The notes below the pieces were generated by a model that saw only the letters and a list, made by a program, of their open reading frames with translations, did not search any database and had not been told where the DNA came from. Shown in pieces: positions 19,296 to 31,088 of a DNA stretch of 64,000 bases. The DNA is from Capronia americana (taxonomy: Eukaryota > Ascomycota > Eurotiomycetes > Chaetothyriales > Herpotrichiellaceae): NCBI GenBank assembly GCA_016110215.1, contig JADWQD010000005.1, positions 1,612,001 through 1,676,000 of the forward strand, read 5' to 3'. Position numbers and translations under genes: made by a program. How positions within the stretch are numbered: the first letter of the stretch is position 1; each line of letters starts with the position of its first letter.

Positions 19296-21715
19296 TCAGT
19301 TCCCAGCACCGGCCTTCAACAATTTCTCGGCCTCGAGCATGTCCTCAATAGAGAAGTCATCCTCGAAATCATCTTCATCGCCGAAGAAGTCTTTTTTGAC
19401 GTCCTTCTTGACTTGCTGTTTCTCCAGGGTCTCGTGGCCGGACAGTTTAGCATAAAACTCCAACACCTTTTGATGCACCATCACTTTTCGCTCATCGAAC
19501 CGCAAAACCTGGAGACCCTCCTTGGTCCTTGCTCGACTCAAGGCAACGTAAGCCTGACCCTTTTCGAACACTTTCCCAAGGTCCACTTTCACCCTGCTGA
19601 GAGTCTGCCCCTGCGCCTTGTGGATCGATAGAGCCCAAGCTAGAATTAGGGGTACTTGAACTCGTTTCGCAAGAATCTCGCCATTTTGCGCCTCTGTCTT
19701 CCACTCATCAGGTGCGCAAAGCATACTTCGCGAAGTCCCATCGGGCAGGTTGAATCTCACCATAGGCCATAACCTTCTAGGCTCGCCGTTGGCCGAGTTC
19801 TTCATCCTGGCTTCCCGAATCTTCTCCCGTGCAGCCTTCTTCTCCTCATCGTCATCTTCGCCACCCTCCTGTGCCAGAAGAAAGGTAGGCTCGTCGTCCT
19901 TGTAAGTGAAGAAGGTGCCCTCATCCATGAAAGACTGGACAATTCCGAGAGAGCCATTGACCAGCTGGCCATCAATATTTTTGATCAACATGACTTGTGC
20001 ACCCTTTTTGAGCTCAAGAATCTCCGGAGCGATAAAGTTGCTGAGCAATGCCTTTCGTGTATTAGGCTCGGCGTTGCCCGAATCCACGGCAGTGAATGTC
20101 ATGACTTGGCCGGACAGCTTTCGCATTCGGTTCGTGTTGGCGTTCTCAACTTCCTCACGGCGTGGATATCTGGAATAGTTAGGGCGAGGAATGACTCGGG
20201 ACTCGAACGTACTTACAACTCGGTTGCCTCCAGCTCATCAACGACCTTTAGCGGCCTGGAAAGTGACTTGAACTCCCGCACGGTGGCCGGACTCATCTTA
20301 CCCAACCGCATTTCATTCAGCATCCTTGCAAACTGCTCGTCCTTTTGGCGAAAGACGTGGGTTAACAGAATCGTGTGTTGAATGCAGGTGTTCCACGTAA
20401 CAGCCTCGAAAACAAACTTGGCTGTTGAATTCTTCTCAGGCACAGGTGGAAGCTGGAAAAAGTCACCAGTTACGACCAATTGAATGCCACCAAAAGGACG
20501 GCCATTGTTTCGGATGGTACGAGCCACCTGCTCCAGCTTGTCGAACAGTTGACCATCGACCATAGACACTTCATCAATGATAAGCACCTTGGTTCGGAGC
20601 CATCTCTGTCTGGACTTCTGATTTCGTTTGACCTTCTTGACGAGTTCGGGTGCAGGTTCTTTTCCTAGACCAATGCCGGACCAGCTATGCAGAGTCTGAC
20701 CTTCCAGAATACAGGATGCCAGACCTGTTGAGGCGGTAACGGCATATCGATCGGGGACTGCTCTGAACTTGTGCTTTAACTGGGTAATAATAGCCTTCAT
20801 AAGGACTGATTTGCCCGTACCAGCGGAGCCTGTGAAAAACACGCTTTTGCCCTCTTCCAAGACTGCTTTCATCACCGCCCTCTGCTCGTCGCTCAAAAAG
20901 ACATCTGCCACTTTCTCGGCCTCCGCCGTTGGTGTTTCGATAGGCTTCGTGAGTGACTCCGCAGGTTTATCAGAAGAGCTTCGTGAAAGAGAGGCTGCCA
21001 TTCGTGGGTGGGCGAATGAGGATAGCTGTAGCATATCCGACATAGCTTGAGACGCTTTCCCGCCACCGACACCGCCTAGGTGCTGTTTAAGGGCAGCCTC
21101 TTTTTCAGATTTGTAGTCTCTGCCCGACCCACCATGCGGATCATTTCGAGGTGCAAATGCGGGTTTGGAGGTAAAGGATGCCGGGAGAACTCGTCTTTTC
21201 GCGGGTCTCACAGGCGCTGGGGAAGGCCGGTCTCTCGAAGGGTGGCTAGTCTTTGGATTTTCGAAGTGCTCGGCTGGAGATGAAGACCATGCCACCGGGG
21301 CGCTACTGGCTGGCTCTGCTGGTGAATGCTTGGACGTAGGTGGTAGGGAGGGATAGGATACCGCATCCACAGTGTCAAGCATAGGATAATGTACTTCTGA
21401 GAGCTCCTCGGGCGAGTTGGCGAGGTCAATGAAGGCAGGTTCAGTATTCTCATCGTGCCACGACTGCTGATGTAGGTATCCTAAACTGCTGCCGGTGCTC
21501 ATGCTTCGATCGAGTTTTCGCTTTCGACTGTTTGCTGGTTGGACGTTGGTTGCAGAGGAATTGGACAGAAGAGACGATTGCTTCTTGTCGCTAGCCGCCG
21601 TCGAAGCATGTCGATGGGCCGCTCGACCAAGCATAATGGCATGAACGAACGACTTCGGAGATCTCAACGCGCCGGTCGAGGAGCGCAGGACGAAGGTGGG
21701 AGGGCAAAGTCGCAT
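19296..21715 (-). CDS. PIF1: ATP-dependent DNA helicase Pif1
   Basis: Exons are 20217-21715 and 19296-20169 with a 47-nt intron (gtaagt...attccag) splitting a Leu codon, giving 790 residues. The superfamily 1B helicase core starts near residue 275: LSDEQRAVM (Q-like motif), Walker A GSAGTGKS (296-303), TASTGLASCILEGQTLHSW (Pif1 motif Ia region), Walker B IIDEVSM, GDFFQLPPV (motif III) and, in exon 2, LAWALSIHKAQGQTL and YVALSRAR (motifs V and VI). Pif1 unwinds G-quadruplexes and R-loops and acts in both nucleus and mitochondria. The first 28 residues are basic and hydroxylated and resemble a mitochondrial presequence, while Met28 (21634) could start a nuclear form. Residues 40-270 are disordered with KRKL and AKRRV patches. 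Confidence 0.95.
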
Positions 21716-22476
21716 GAACGGTAGGTGCGGCAGCGAGAGAGAGGGAAAGTGGAGTGCGGGCTGGGAAGGAACAGCCCAGCGTAAGTCCTGTACACAGATT
21801 CTATCGCATCGTCAATGGGAGCCGGTGAAGACTGCGACGCGTGAGGCAGCAAAATAACGCGTTCGAGCCGCATGCATGACCGCAAGGCGGGTCGACGGGC
21901 AAGGCTGTACAAGGCTGAGACCTCGGTTCGCTTCGCCCCTCGCTGCTTCTTCGAGACTATTTTATTTACTTCATGCCAGAACTGATGATACTAATGGTAT
22001 TGATGTTTCTTGTTTGTGATGTCGCTATGTCAATGTTCAAGTTACTTTTAGGGGGTATCCTGCTGATGGCCGAGCGTAATCAACTAACAATCGTGATCAA
22101 TTAGTGCTCCAATAAGTTGGCACCCTGCTTGAATTGTCCATGACCCTGCTATTCCTTCAGATCCAATAGCGTAAGACATTGCTCCAAGTGAATGCCTTCG
22201 AGTTCCAACAACTGTCCCCAATGACCAAGATTCACGCCTTTACCAGTGCTCGCTGTGAGTGTTGCCTCAGTTTGCTTCATCCTGGTCCGGGTATTGGGAC
22301 ACCTCAACCAACAATGGGGACACCAGGGCAGTGCATAAAATCGGCAGTGAATTAGTCCGCGCACCCTAGAGCAGAAAGCTCATAAAGGCGAGATATTCAT
22401 CGCTAAACGCAATGCTAACTGATTTATAATCCTGGACTCTGACGCTATATCTGAGAATGCCTCATGCTCTCGTAAG
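21716..22476. other. Intergenic region, no gene seen
   Basis: This stretch holds the PIF1 promoter and the RNA-binding gene's 3' region. The section near 21950-22100 is AT-richer than its surroundings. No family is recognisable in any frame. Confidence 0.55.
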
Positions 22477-24066
22477 CTATCCCTGGTAGGCAGGATAGTT
22501 GGTGTTGAAAGATGGTGGGGGCTGCTGATACATTCCACCAGGTGTGGTTTGACCTCGTCCGTAGCCCCCAGCAGATGGTGGTGCCTGGCCGTATGCCGAG
22601 TGGGGCGACGCGATATAGGGACTGGCGAGATGGTTCGATTCCCATCCAGGGCGGCCACCGGGACTAGGACCTATAGTTTTGTCAGCCATACCTCATAGCA
22701 TGTCGCAACTTGTAACATACCTTGCGGCGTAATTGGTCCCGGACCAGCGTATTGTGGGAAGTACGGCGATGCTGGATTATAGCCGCCAGGGGTAGACGCG
22801 GAACCAATCGAGGTCTGAGGAGAGTAGGTGTCGAATTGACCAGTCGGAGGACGGTCCTTGCCCCACTGATTCTGTTAGCAACCGAGCAGAGCCAGAGATG
22901 TTGTCAAGCTTACCGAGCACTTCAAAGGCCGGCCATTGACGTTGTATCCTGACAACTGGCAGATGGCCATGGCTGCATTTTCGTGTGAATCCATCTTGAT
23001 GAAGGCAAATCCTCGATCAGATTGGAACCTCGTTTCCACCACATAGCCGAAGTTCTGGAACAACGGAATGAGATCTGCTTGCGTCGTGTACGGAGTGAGG
23101 TTGCCAACGTAGCAGGTCGTCTGCCAAGTGGGAGTTTGGTTGACGACCATCTCATAGGATTGGATGCCCTGAGTGGGGAAATGATGGTGACCGAAAGGTG
23201 TCGTAGGAGTCATCCCCATCGCTGCCATCGCTTGTTGTTGAGAGATGGAAGGTTGGCCTTTTTGGTTTGCCCAGTTACAGCGGATTGCGCGACTTCCCAA
23301 CCACTCTCCATCCATCGAAGCCAGAGCTTTCTCAGCCTCGGATCGATCACGATAAGCAACAAAGCCATAGCCCCGCGATCGGCCGGTCTTCATGTCCCAC
23401 ATGACGCGAGCTTCGGAGACGGTGCCAAAGGCGGAGAACGCTTGCAGCAAGACCTCGTCATTGACTTCATTGCTGAGATCACCGACAAAGATGTGGAAGT
23501 GGTTAGAAGTGTCTTCTTTGGTCGTAGTGTTGGATTGGTAAGCCCAGTTGACGCGGATCTCAGCCTGATGGACTCTCCGGCCGTTCAGCGTAGTCATGGC
23601 TCGCTCGGCGGCACCAGGATCATCGTATTCGACGAAGCCATAATTGAAGCCCTTAGAGCTGAACTGCTGCTATTGTTAATCAGCACAGCCTCGTACCATA
23701 TCTTGACATACTAACATTCTTGTCGGGGATAATCTTGACGCTCACCACATGGCCTGTGGTCTCAAAGATCTGCTTCAGGACGTCCTCAGTGACTCGAGGG
23801 TCAAGCCCGCCCACATACAATGCCCTCTTGTTCGGTTCGGGGGCCGCTCTACGGACCACTCCACCGGAGGAGGGGGACAACGCACTGCCAGGTGTAACAG
23901 GAGTCGGGACGTTATTGTTGTTCTGCGGAATGACCATAGGAGGGAGCGCGGGAGGTCCCATGCTAGCGGCAGCATGGCCGTTGCTGCCGGTCGCAGCGTC
24001 GTAGGCAGGGACGCCGGCCGTCGAAGGCGGAGGGGACAGAGTCGCAGGAGGAACGTTTTCTGCCAT
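22477..24066 (-). CDS. PUB1: TIA1/Pub1-type RNA-binding protein with three RRMs
   Basis: Exons are 23716-24066, 22914-23663, 22721-22865 and 22477-22670 with introns of 48-52 nt, giving 479 residues. RRM1 opens with RALYVGGLDPRVTEDVLKQIF and continues across the first intron to GFNYGFVEYDD. RRM2 has FHIFVGDLSNEV and RSRGYGFVAYRD. RRM3 has TCYVGNLTPYTT and DRGFAFIKMDSH, then CSWGKDRPP, the WGK tail typical of TIA1/Pub1. The first 80 residues are Pro/Ala/Asn-rich, and the C-terminus is Pro/Gly/Tyr/Gln-rich, like the prion-like arm that drives stress-granule assembly. The protein binds U-rich mRNA and affects stability and translation. At two acceptors alternative AGs 3-6 nt away are also in frame, so one or two residues at those joints are uncertain. 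Confidence 0.94.
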
Positions 24067-25189
24067 GTCGAGCAGATAGAGAAGCTTGCGTGGTGATCCA
24101 AGTGAAGCTAGAAACGACTATTGCGAATAGCGGCGAACGTGATTCGAATAAAAAGACAAGTATTGCAGGTTTGGTGTCGCAGGTAGGAGCTTGGGTGGAT
24201 TCGTTTTTATTTTGTGATCGATCAGTACCTCGTATGGATATTGCGGGGAGACAATCGTGGTGAGTGGGTCGGCTCGGGTCGTGGGGAGAGGTAAGGAAAT
24301 TTCGCTCAAAGACGTCGACAAGAATCGCTATCAAGGTGACAAGCCAACCAAGAATATCGTTGAAGTGGGAGAGAGAAAGAGGAGAGGTAGGACTCGTTTG
24401 CGTGATAGGTAAGATGGCGGCCAGAAAGGTCGCGCCGAGACAATGTGAGTGACAGGCCGGCCGCAGCTGAGGATTGTGGGATAGCAGCAGAACAAAACGA
24501 GACGAGCCAACACAGCAGAGCCAGAGCACTGAGAGATGTCAAGGAAAAGGAGAGATAAGAAATCGCTCGAGTTCTTTTCCCAACGCCCAGCTTGCAATGC
24601 ACAGAAATTCCAATCGACGTACGAGAGAGACGATAAGGAACAACGAGAACGCAGTAATGGAAGAGGAGATGGAACAAGAGATGCTCGAATTTCGACGGTT
24701 GAAGAGACGAAGGTGACGAGGGGGTGAAGAAGCTGCTTTTACTCAGCAGCATGAGCGTGGAGTGGGTTGCCTGCTGACGGAGTGCACCGGCGTGGCTCCT
24801 TTAGGCCTGCAGAGCTTGCCTGTCGCCGAATTTAGGTGTGCCTTAGTGCCACGGCAAGAACAAAGTTCGCCCTCGCTCCCGTTTGGGGCTCCGTGCAGGT
24901 CTCGGTGGGTTCCTTAGGGTCTCTGGGCGGCACCTGCTGAATGGCCGAGGCGCTTCTCGAGTCAAACGTCGAGACTCGCCTGGCCTGGCTGGCTGACTGC
25001 CTTTTGCGCAAACCGCTATTGACGTGAAGCTGTTCACTGTAGTTATTCACGCGTGAAGGATGACGGCTCTCGGTACCTGGTTCGTTTGACAATCATCACC
25101 CACCTACTCCGTTCCTTCAGAAGTCGACGGCATCTCCCCCTTCGTCCTCGCCCCCCTCCCCCAAGCGAATACGACTTCCTCGCTTCTCG
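24067..25189. other. Divergent promoter region
   Basis: This 1.1 kb lies between the divergent PUB1-like gene and the next plus-strand gene. It is purine/pyrimidine-skewed, with no convincing coding region. Overlapping open frames on both strands reflect low complexity. Confidence 0.55.
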
Positions 25190-26389
25190 ATGGCGACCAG
25201 TAAACCTCCGTACGACCCGGTGAAGACGGTCGAAGCAATGTTCATGGGCTCGGTCGCTCGCATCGCCTATGTCATGAAGGACCCTGTGAACTTTGCGCCA
25301 GCAACGAAAGCTGTTCTGGCCGAAACCGCAAAGAAATTCCAGGATGCGCTCGACGATTGCGAGATCCAGATCCTCAATGCCAAATGGTATCTTGAGCGCC
25401 AACTAGCTGCAAATAAGGCGCGTCGTGAAGCCAAAGCAAGAGACGCCAGCGCGTCAAGCGCCAAAAGAAAGCGAGACGAGGTTCAAGATGCCCAGGACAA
25501 GGCGCAACACGCAGAGGGAGAAAATGCACCCAAGCGCGTCAAGACACAAGAACCTGAGGAGCCCGTGCCGCCGCCGCAACCAAAGCCGCAACAGCCATCT
25601 CCTGTCCAGATACCTGCTCCGCAGCCCGCGGTCGCGCCCAGCAAGCCCGCTGCTCCATCCGCGCCGCAACCAAGAGACAAGCCCGCGACAGTAAAACCAC
25701 CAGACAAGCCCAAAGTGTCGGTGACTACAGACGTCAAAGCGCCTCAACCGACTGCACCGCCAGCCCCCAAACCACAAGAGAAACCAAAACCACCCGAACC
25801 CGTGCAACCTCCCGAGCGTACAATGACACAGACAACCGCGGACGAGTTTCCCAAACCTACACCACAAGATACTCCAGCTTCTGGCACCGACGCGTTCAAC
25901 TTTGAGTCTATGTTCGGTGAACCATCAGCAGAGATGATGGATAGTGGAGGCAACGACATGACCTTCGACCTAGAGAACTTTGGCGGTGATAGCTATGGCG
26001 GCGACAGTGGTAATATCAATCTCCAAGACAACTCCTTAAACTCTCTCCTGCCCGGTTTGGAGTCCTACGCAAATCAGACCGGCGACGATGGCGGCTTTGG
26101 CATGCCCGGCACCACAAATAATGGGCTGCCTACTGGAAACGAACGAGCAGGTGAGGCCGGTCAAAGTGTTGCGCCGGCGGGCCAGCAGCTACAGCAGCAG
26201 CAACAGCAAGAACAACAGCAGCCCGCCATCATGGATGACTTCGGCCTGCCACAGCTGGGACCCAATGAATTTGACGACTTCCTCAATGATAATGACATGA
26301 GTTTCGGCGACAGCATCAACCTAGACGGCGATGGCATGATGAACATGGACAACATAAATGTGGACGACTTTGACAGCATGTTCAGCTAG
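25190..26389 (+). CDS. Nuclear-type protein with helical N-terminus and acidic tail (possibly Mediator Med2-like)
   Basis: This is a 399-residue single-exon protein. Residues 10-85 are predicted helical (VEAMFMGSVARIAYVMKD, FQDALDDCEIQILNAKWYLE). A bipartite-like basic stretch follows (SAKRKRDEV, APKRVKTQ), then about 110 residues of Pro/Gln/Lys repeats, then an acidic, aromatic, Asn/Gly/Met-rich half with repeated FDD, MDN and DDF units ending DDFDSMFS. The tail resembles transcription activation domains. The helical block loosely recalls fungal Mediator tail subunit Med2 (FxxxLDDxE then a leucine/tyrosine helix), but I could not confirm it. It is probably a transcription cofactor; the name is only a suggestion. 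Confidence 0.5.
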   Translation: MATSKPPYDPVKTVEAMFMGSVARIAYVMKDPVNFAPATKAVLAETAKKFQDALDDCEIQILNAKWYLERQLAANKARREAKARDASASSAKRKRDEVQDAQDKAQHAEGENAPKRVKTQEPEEPVPPPQPKPQQPSPVQIPAPQPAVAPSKPAAPSAPQPRDKPATVKPPDKPKVSVTTDVKAPQPTAPPAPKPQEKPKPPEPVQPPERTMTQTTADEFPKPTPQDTPASGTDAFNFESMFGEPSAEMMDSGGNDMTFDLENFGGDSYGGDSGNINLQDNSLNSLLPGLESYANQTGDDGGFGMPGTTNNGLPTGNERAGEAGQSVAPAGQQLQQQQQQEQQQPAIMDDFGLPQLGPNEFDDFLNDNDMSFGDSINLDGDGMMNMDNINVDDFDSMFS

Positions 26390-27091
26390 TCGCTGAGCTC
26401 AAATCCTTGGACGGACAAGGAAATCATTTTGTGGTTGTGCGGACAATAACGTCCTACTCTGCAGTTTAGCGAGGAGTATGCCACCAAGGTCGGGAAAATC
26501 AATCATGGCGCATATTCTGTATTGGTAACATCATATTTCTTCAGAGATACCCAGGCGAAGGGCAAAGTCGGGCATGGCATAGCCAGGAAACCGTGGTCGC
26601 ATTGACAGCCATCCAGCGTCTGTAAACTAAACATTATCTAGCATTATGAATGTATAACAGAGTTCCGACCTTGAGTCCGATCTACAACTTCAAGGGCCAC
26701 TACGTCAGGATCAGAAGTAATTCAGTAGACCACATTGTGGCGCTCCATGTCGCGTCGTATCGTATGTTTATCTATCCGTCATACCTGGTTGAACATATCG
26801 TCTCGACGCCTTGCCATCATCTCTTCGAGAGGTCCTGCCTGCTGCCTGCTTCATTCCTCGTTCTCGCTCTTGGTTGCTAGTGCAGAAGCCATGCGTGTAT
26901 ATGTAGAAGTCCTTTCCTGCATCAGTCGTGGAGGGTAGTTCGAAGCATTACACCCAAGAGAGGGAAATGACACATCTCAATCCAAGATTGGAAGACAATC
27001 CGAAGAAAGCAATTTATACATCTCATTTCAAGATTGGCAGACCACAATACAGACACGCGAAGCCATTCTCTCGGGGTCCGTTGGGGCGTCT
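26390..27091. other. Convergent intergenic region, no gene seen
   Basis: This holds the 3' ends of two convergent genes. The short open frames show no family. Confidence 0.55.
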
Positions 27092-30000
27092 TCAATCGAC
27101 CTTTCCCTTGCTACCCTCGGGACTATTCGCTCCGTTTTCATATGCATGGGAAGCTGCGTGTAGGTGCTGATGCGAAGGTGAATGTTGTGAATGTTGTCCG
27201 TTTCCACCCCCATCCCGACCCCGATTCATGTCCAAGTCACTGTCGCTCGACGTGCCTCCTCCTTCCAAGCTGCTCCCGCTGTCGGGGCCACCGAAATGGA
27301 CGCTGAAGTCGACCTCGCCGACCAGCTCGCGCACTTTACTCAGCACGGCCGTCATCTCCTGCATGATCAGGATGCTCGCGATCTCCAGCACGGCGAACGC
27401 GGCGTAGCAGGGCTCCTTGATGTGCGTGATGCTGAGGATCCCCGGGTCGATCGCCGCGAGCTGGTCGGCAATGTCGATCGGGTGCGGGACCGTGATGTAC
27501 GGGGGGAGGGGTTGCGAGTTCGTGACGCTCGCGCTCGCGAGGCACAATGTGCTGGTGAGTTCGTGGGACGTGAGGCGTGAGCGGGCGGTGACACGGCGGA
27601 AGTCTCTGAGCCACTCGGACTCCGGGCCCAAGGACTGGAACGTGTGGGACGAGTAGGCCGTGAGGGCCATGTAGTTGAAGAGGGATTGCATGTGCACGAT
27701 CAATTCGTCGTAGGTTTGCTTGGGGAATTTGCCCCCGAAGGTGGGCTCGTACTTGAGGAAGGTGCTGTGTTCGCGCAGGCGGTTGAGCATGACCAGGAGT
27801 TTGTCGAAGACGCGCTGACGGGCCTTGTCCAGTGGGCGCATGGGGTCTGCGCGCTTGTTCCTGACCAGGCCGGGCGTCGTGCGTAGCCGGGTTTCGACCG
27901 TTGAGTGCGTGCACGAATAGTAGTTTGCCATCAGGTAGAGAGTGTTGCCTAGATCTTTGCGCAGAGTAGCGTGTGTGGTGATAGGATAGGGGAAATACGT
28001 CCAGATGAATGCGACTCCCAGGCCTACGATGACGGTGACAAGCCGATACGGCGCAAGGACGTAAATATGGTAGTATTCCTGGCCGTTGCTTGTGAGGATC
28101 TTGGTGCCCACTTTTTTGTCCTGGAGTTCGTAGCCGACAATCAGGATGGTCGTGACCATGGAGATGACGGCCGTGATGAGGTGTTTGGGGTGCTTTAGGA
28201 TGACATAAATCCCGCAGACGAAGACCAGGTAGATCAGCGGGATGACTGCCGCCGGTTTTTGATCACACATGTACCAAATCGTGATTGAGATGACCGTTGC
28301 GATGGCAGTGCCGAGTATTCGCAGGACGAACCCTTGGACCCCGGCTCCCGCGTGGGCGCCCATGCTGATAGCCACCATGATGACTGCCCAGATACCACGC
28401 TGGGCCAGATAGAAGCTGTGTGACTGCCGGAAGTAGCCAATTATGGCAATGCTGATGCTGGCGGTTGCTGCTCGGAAGCCAAAATGTGAGGCATCGGAGG
28501 CCAAGAACCTGGGTATCGCTCTCAGCTTGTTGGTGACTCTCTGATAGAGATTCGTCGGTGGCAGATGCTCTGGGTCTTTGTGCTTTTGTAGAGCATCACC
28601 CAGCCAGATGTAAATACCCGAGGCTGGTCCATCTTGAAGACCTTCGCTCGCATCCATTTCCTTGAAGGCATTCTGCATTAACTTGTGGATGCGTCTCCAG
28701 CCGGGGAATATCAGTTTGTTCTTGCTCATCGTGCCATCCTGGACCTTCGAGTCGGCGAACAGCACAAAATCCAGGACCGCATGACAGACAGCCAAAAGCA
28801 AGTACTCGAGGTAAAGGATGAGATACAGCTGCTGATGGTTCTGCTTTTGTCGAACTGCCTCGTGGACAGAGGTCGTGTCACTGAACTTGTACTGCGCGGA
28901 CGTATCTTCCCAGAACTTGGTCGGCACTTCGATGCCTTTTCGTTCGCACCACTTCCGCATGGTCTCCTGGCGGTGGTCTTGAAAGACAGCTATTTGGTCC
29001 TTCAAGAACTGTGCAAATGCCGGTTCCCCGGGACTTGGGGCTGCGTCTGCAGACTTCTCAATATCTTTCTTGGCTTCCTTTGGCCGTGGCGTCAACTCCA
29101 GCACATAAGCAACATGGGTCAAGCCATCCACGAGCGTTGCCTTCATCTTCGCGAAGGGGACGCGAGACATGACGATCACTTCATGCCATTCTTCCGCCTC
29201 GAGCTTTCGTATGGCTTCGACCGCGTCCAGGTCCGATATCAAATTTTCGCCCTCTGCTTTGTGTCTCTTTACGGACTGCAAAATGTCAATAAATGTGGAC
29301 AGACCTGCGACAGGAAGGAGTATGTGCTGTAGCCGTTCCCAGATTTTGCCGAAATCTTCTGCTTGTAGTTTGCCCCATCCGATTTCCTTCTTTGCAAATC
29401 CGATCTCCAGTTTCAGCTGGCCAAATAGTTGGGACGCTTTCTGAATCATCATTTTCAGATTTTGAGCCGCTTCTTCGGCCGCCTTGATCGACACCTGGGC
29501 TTCCGGATTCTGATCCAGCGGTAAAGGTTTCCCATTTTCGTCCAAACGACCCAAGTTACCGGTCTGAGACGTAGTGATGCCGTGTAGATACGCGATGTGG
29601 ATTGACAGGGAAGCTTTCATCATGTTGAGGAGGCCGGCCGCCTGCTTCTTTGCGATCATTCTCGAAGAGATTGGGATGATGAACAACGACACACCCGTAG
29701 CCAATGCGTATCCTGTGAGGAATACCTTCAACAGTCTATCGATGAAATTCATTCCAGCTTCCATCGTTGGGAAGGTGGGTGCATATGTGTGGGAGACCAC
29801 TAGAAAGATTGTGAACTGGATCGAGACGATGAAAAGCTGTGGTCGGGCTGCTCTTATCGTGTTGGCAAAGTATAGCCAGAAAAACAGAAAGGCACACGCC
29901 GTCACATTAGCTGCTGCGCTGTATTCCAGGGTTTGTTTGCTGCCAGATGAGCCTGTTGTCGTCGAAGCAGGAGCCAGGAGGATGGGTTGGTGCGCAGCCA

Positions 30001-30502
30001 CGGCGCATCGTATTGTAAGCAGCCCAACAGCTGCAGCGAAGCATATCGTGATGCACGAAAGGATCATAGACTGGACGAACTTCGCCCGAGGGAGAATCGG
30101 TAGTGACAAGAACGACGTTATTGCAATCAGGTATCCCAACGTCGAATATGTCTTCGCCCACCGGTCGCTCTGGTAGCTATAGAACGTGAGCATCCATCTG
30201 TAGGAAAGGACCAGGCGACTCACGCGGCCAGAGCAATTGCTGGAGCCATACCACCCCTGAAATCGAATTAGTCCAAGCATACGATTGTGCACCAAGGCAC
30301 GCCACGTAACTCACTTGAGCATCAACAACAGAGTCGGGACGTCCAGGTTGAGTTTCGTCTGTATCTTCTTCAGGAGACTAGCCTTCGGGGGCTTTGGCTC
30401 CTCAACGTCGACATTACTGTCGCCAGCCGCAGCCGTAGCAGCCTTGCCATCTTCGGCCCTGGGCGTCGTCGTGTCCGAGCGTTCCCGGTCGGAGTCTGAC
30501 AT
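27092..30502 (-). CDS. ArAE_2/FUSC-type multi-pass membrane transporter (BRE4-like)
   Basis: Exons are 30315-30502, 30224-30256 (33 nt) and 27092-30176, with introns of 58 and 47 nt, giving 1101 residues. I chose Met 30502 (MSDSDRERSD) over an in-frame Met further upstream because the upstream segment is leader-like. The splice restores the family motif LKGGMAPAIALAAYQSDRWAKTYSTLGYLIAI. Two blocks of about six membrane segments are visible, residues 75-240 (putative ER transporter 6TM N-terminal domain) and 650-860 (FUSC/ArAE_2), separated by a long soluble helical region and followed by the DUF2421-type C-terminal domain. Yeast Bre4 and bacterial aromatic acid exporters are relatives. Brefeldin sensitivity or organic acid efflux is possible; the substrate is unknown. 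Confidence 0.9.
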
Positions 30503-31088
30503 CCTCGCGGTGTTGACAACGAGAGATAGGGTGAGAATCCGATGAAAATAAGGGAGACAGATGTAGTCAGAGTTTACATAAGGAAGACTGCAGTCTTTAA
30601 GAGGGCTCAAGGCCAGATCCTGGCGCCGCCTTATTCATCGACCCGGTATTCATGCATAAATTTATATCGGCTGAAAGTTGTTGATCGAACACAGCCCCAA
30701 AACACGTGCTCTCATTGGCGGAGAAGACGGATCTGGCCTCCTGCACCGAGTGATTTGGATCTAAGCGATTCACGCTCCGGGCACGATCCTTCGAAACCCG
30801 TCATGAAGGCCTTTTACCAAGATGGTCGATTTGGAAAAAGGCCGTGAAGCTGGGGGCTTGGGATTGGCGTGTTGATGCTTAGCAAACTGCTTAGTGATGC
30901 ACAAGGCCGGCGAATCAGCTCACAGATTGCGGGCAACAGCCGGGAAAGGATGCGCGATCACGTGATATATGCGTACTTGGGGCTATACTTCGCCGGAGCG
31001 GAATCAGTTGCTTCGACATTTTTTGGTTCAGTTGAAGCTTGTCGAAAGTCGCGGCAATACACGTGTTGCCCGACACGACACTTTGAGC
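30503..31088. promoter_or_regulatory. Divergent promoter, transporter and mL38, with CACGTG boxes
   Basis: The 586-bp shared promoter has CACGTG at 30703-30708, followed 6 bp later by a CCAAT box in reverse (ATTGG, 30714-30718). A palindromic ATCACGTGAT lies at 30957-30966 and a third CACGTG at 31060-31065, only 24 bp before the mL38 start codon. Nothing else coding is seen. Confidence 0.6.
30957..30966. promoter_or_regulatory. ATCACGTGAT palindrome upstream of mL38
   Basis: This is the same 10-nt palindrome found twice near 15.9 kb, here 123 bp upstream of ATG 31089. It is a likely bHLH (Cbf1-type) site, by motif only. Confidence 0.5.

Noticed and set aside
24306..24752. 148-codon minus-strand frame upstream of the Pub1-like gene
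   Set aside because: Ser/Leu/Phe-rich translation of pyrimidine-rich promoter DNA; no domain and no matching splice to the RRM gene.
27336..27914. 192-codon frame within the ArAE_2-like gene
   Set aside because: Pro/Arg/His-rich shadow of a GC3-biased exon, frame-shifted relative to the true protein.
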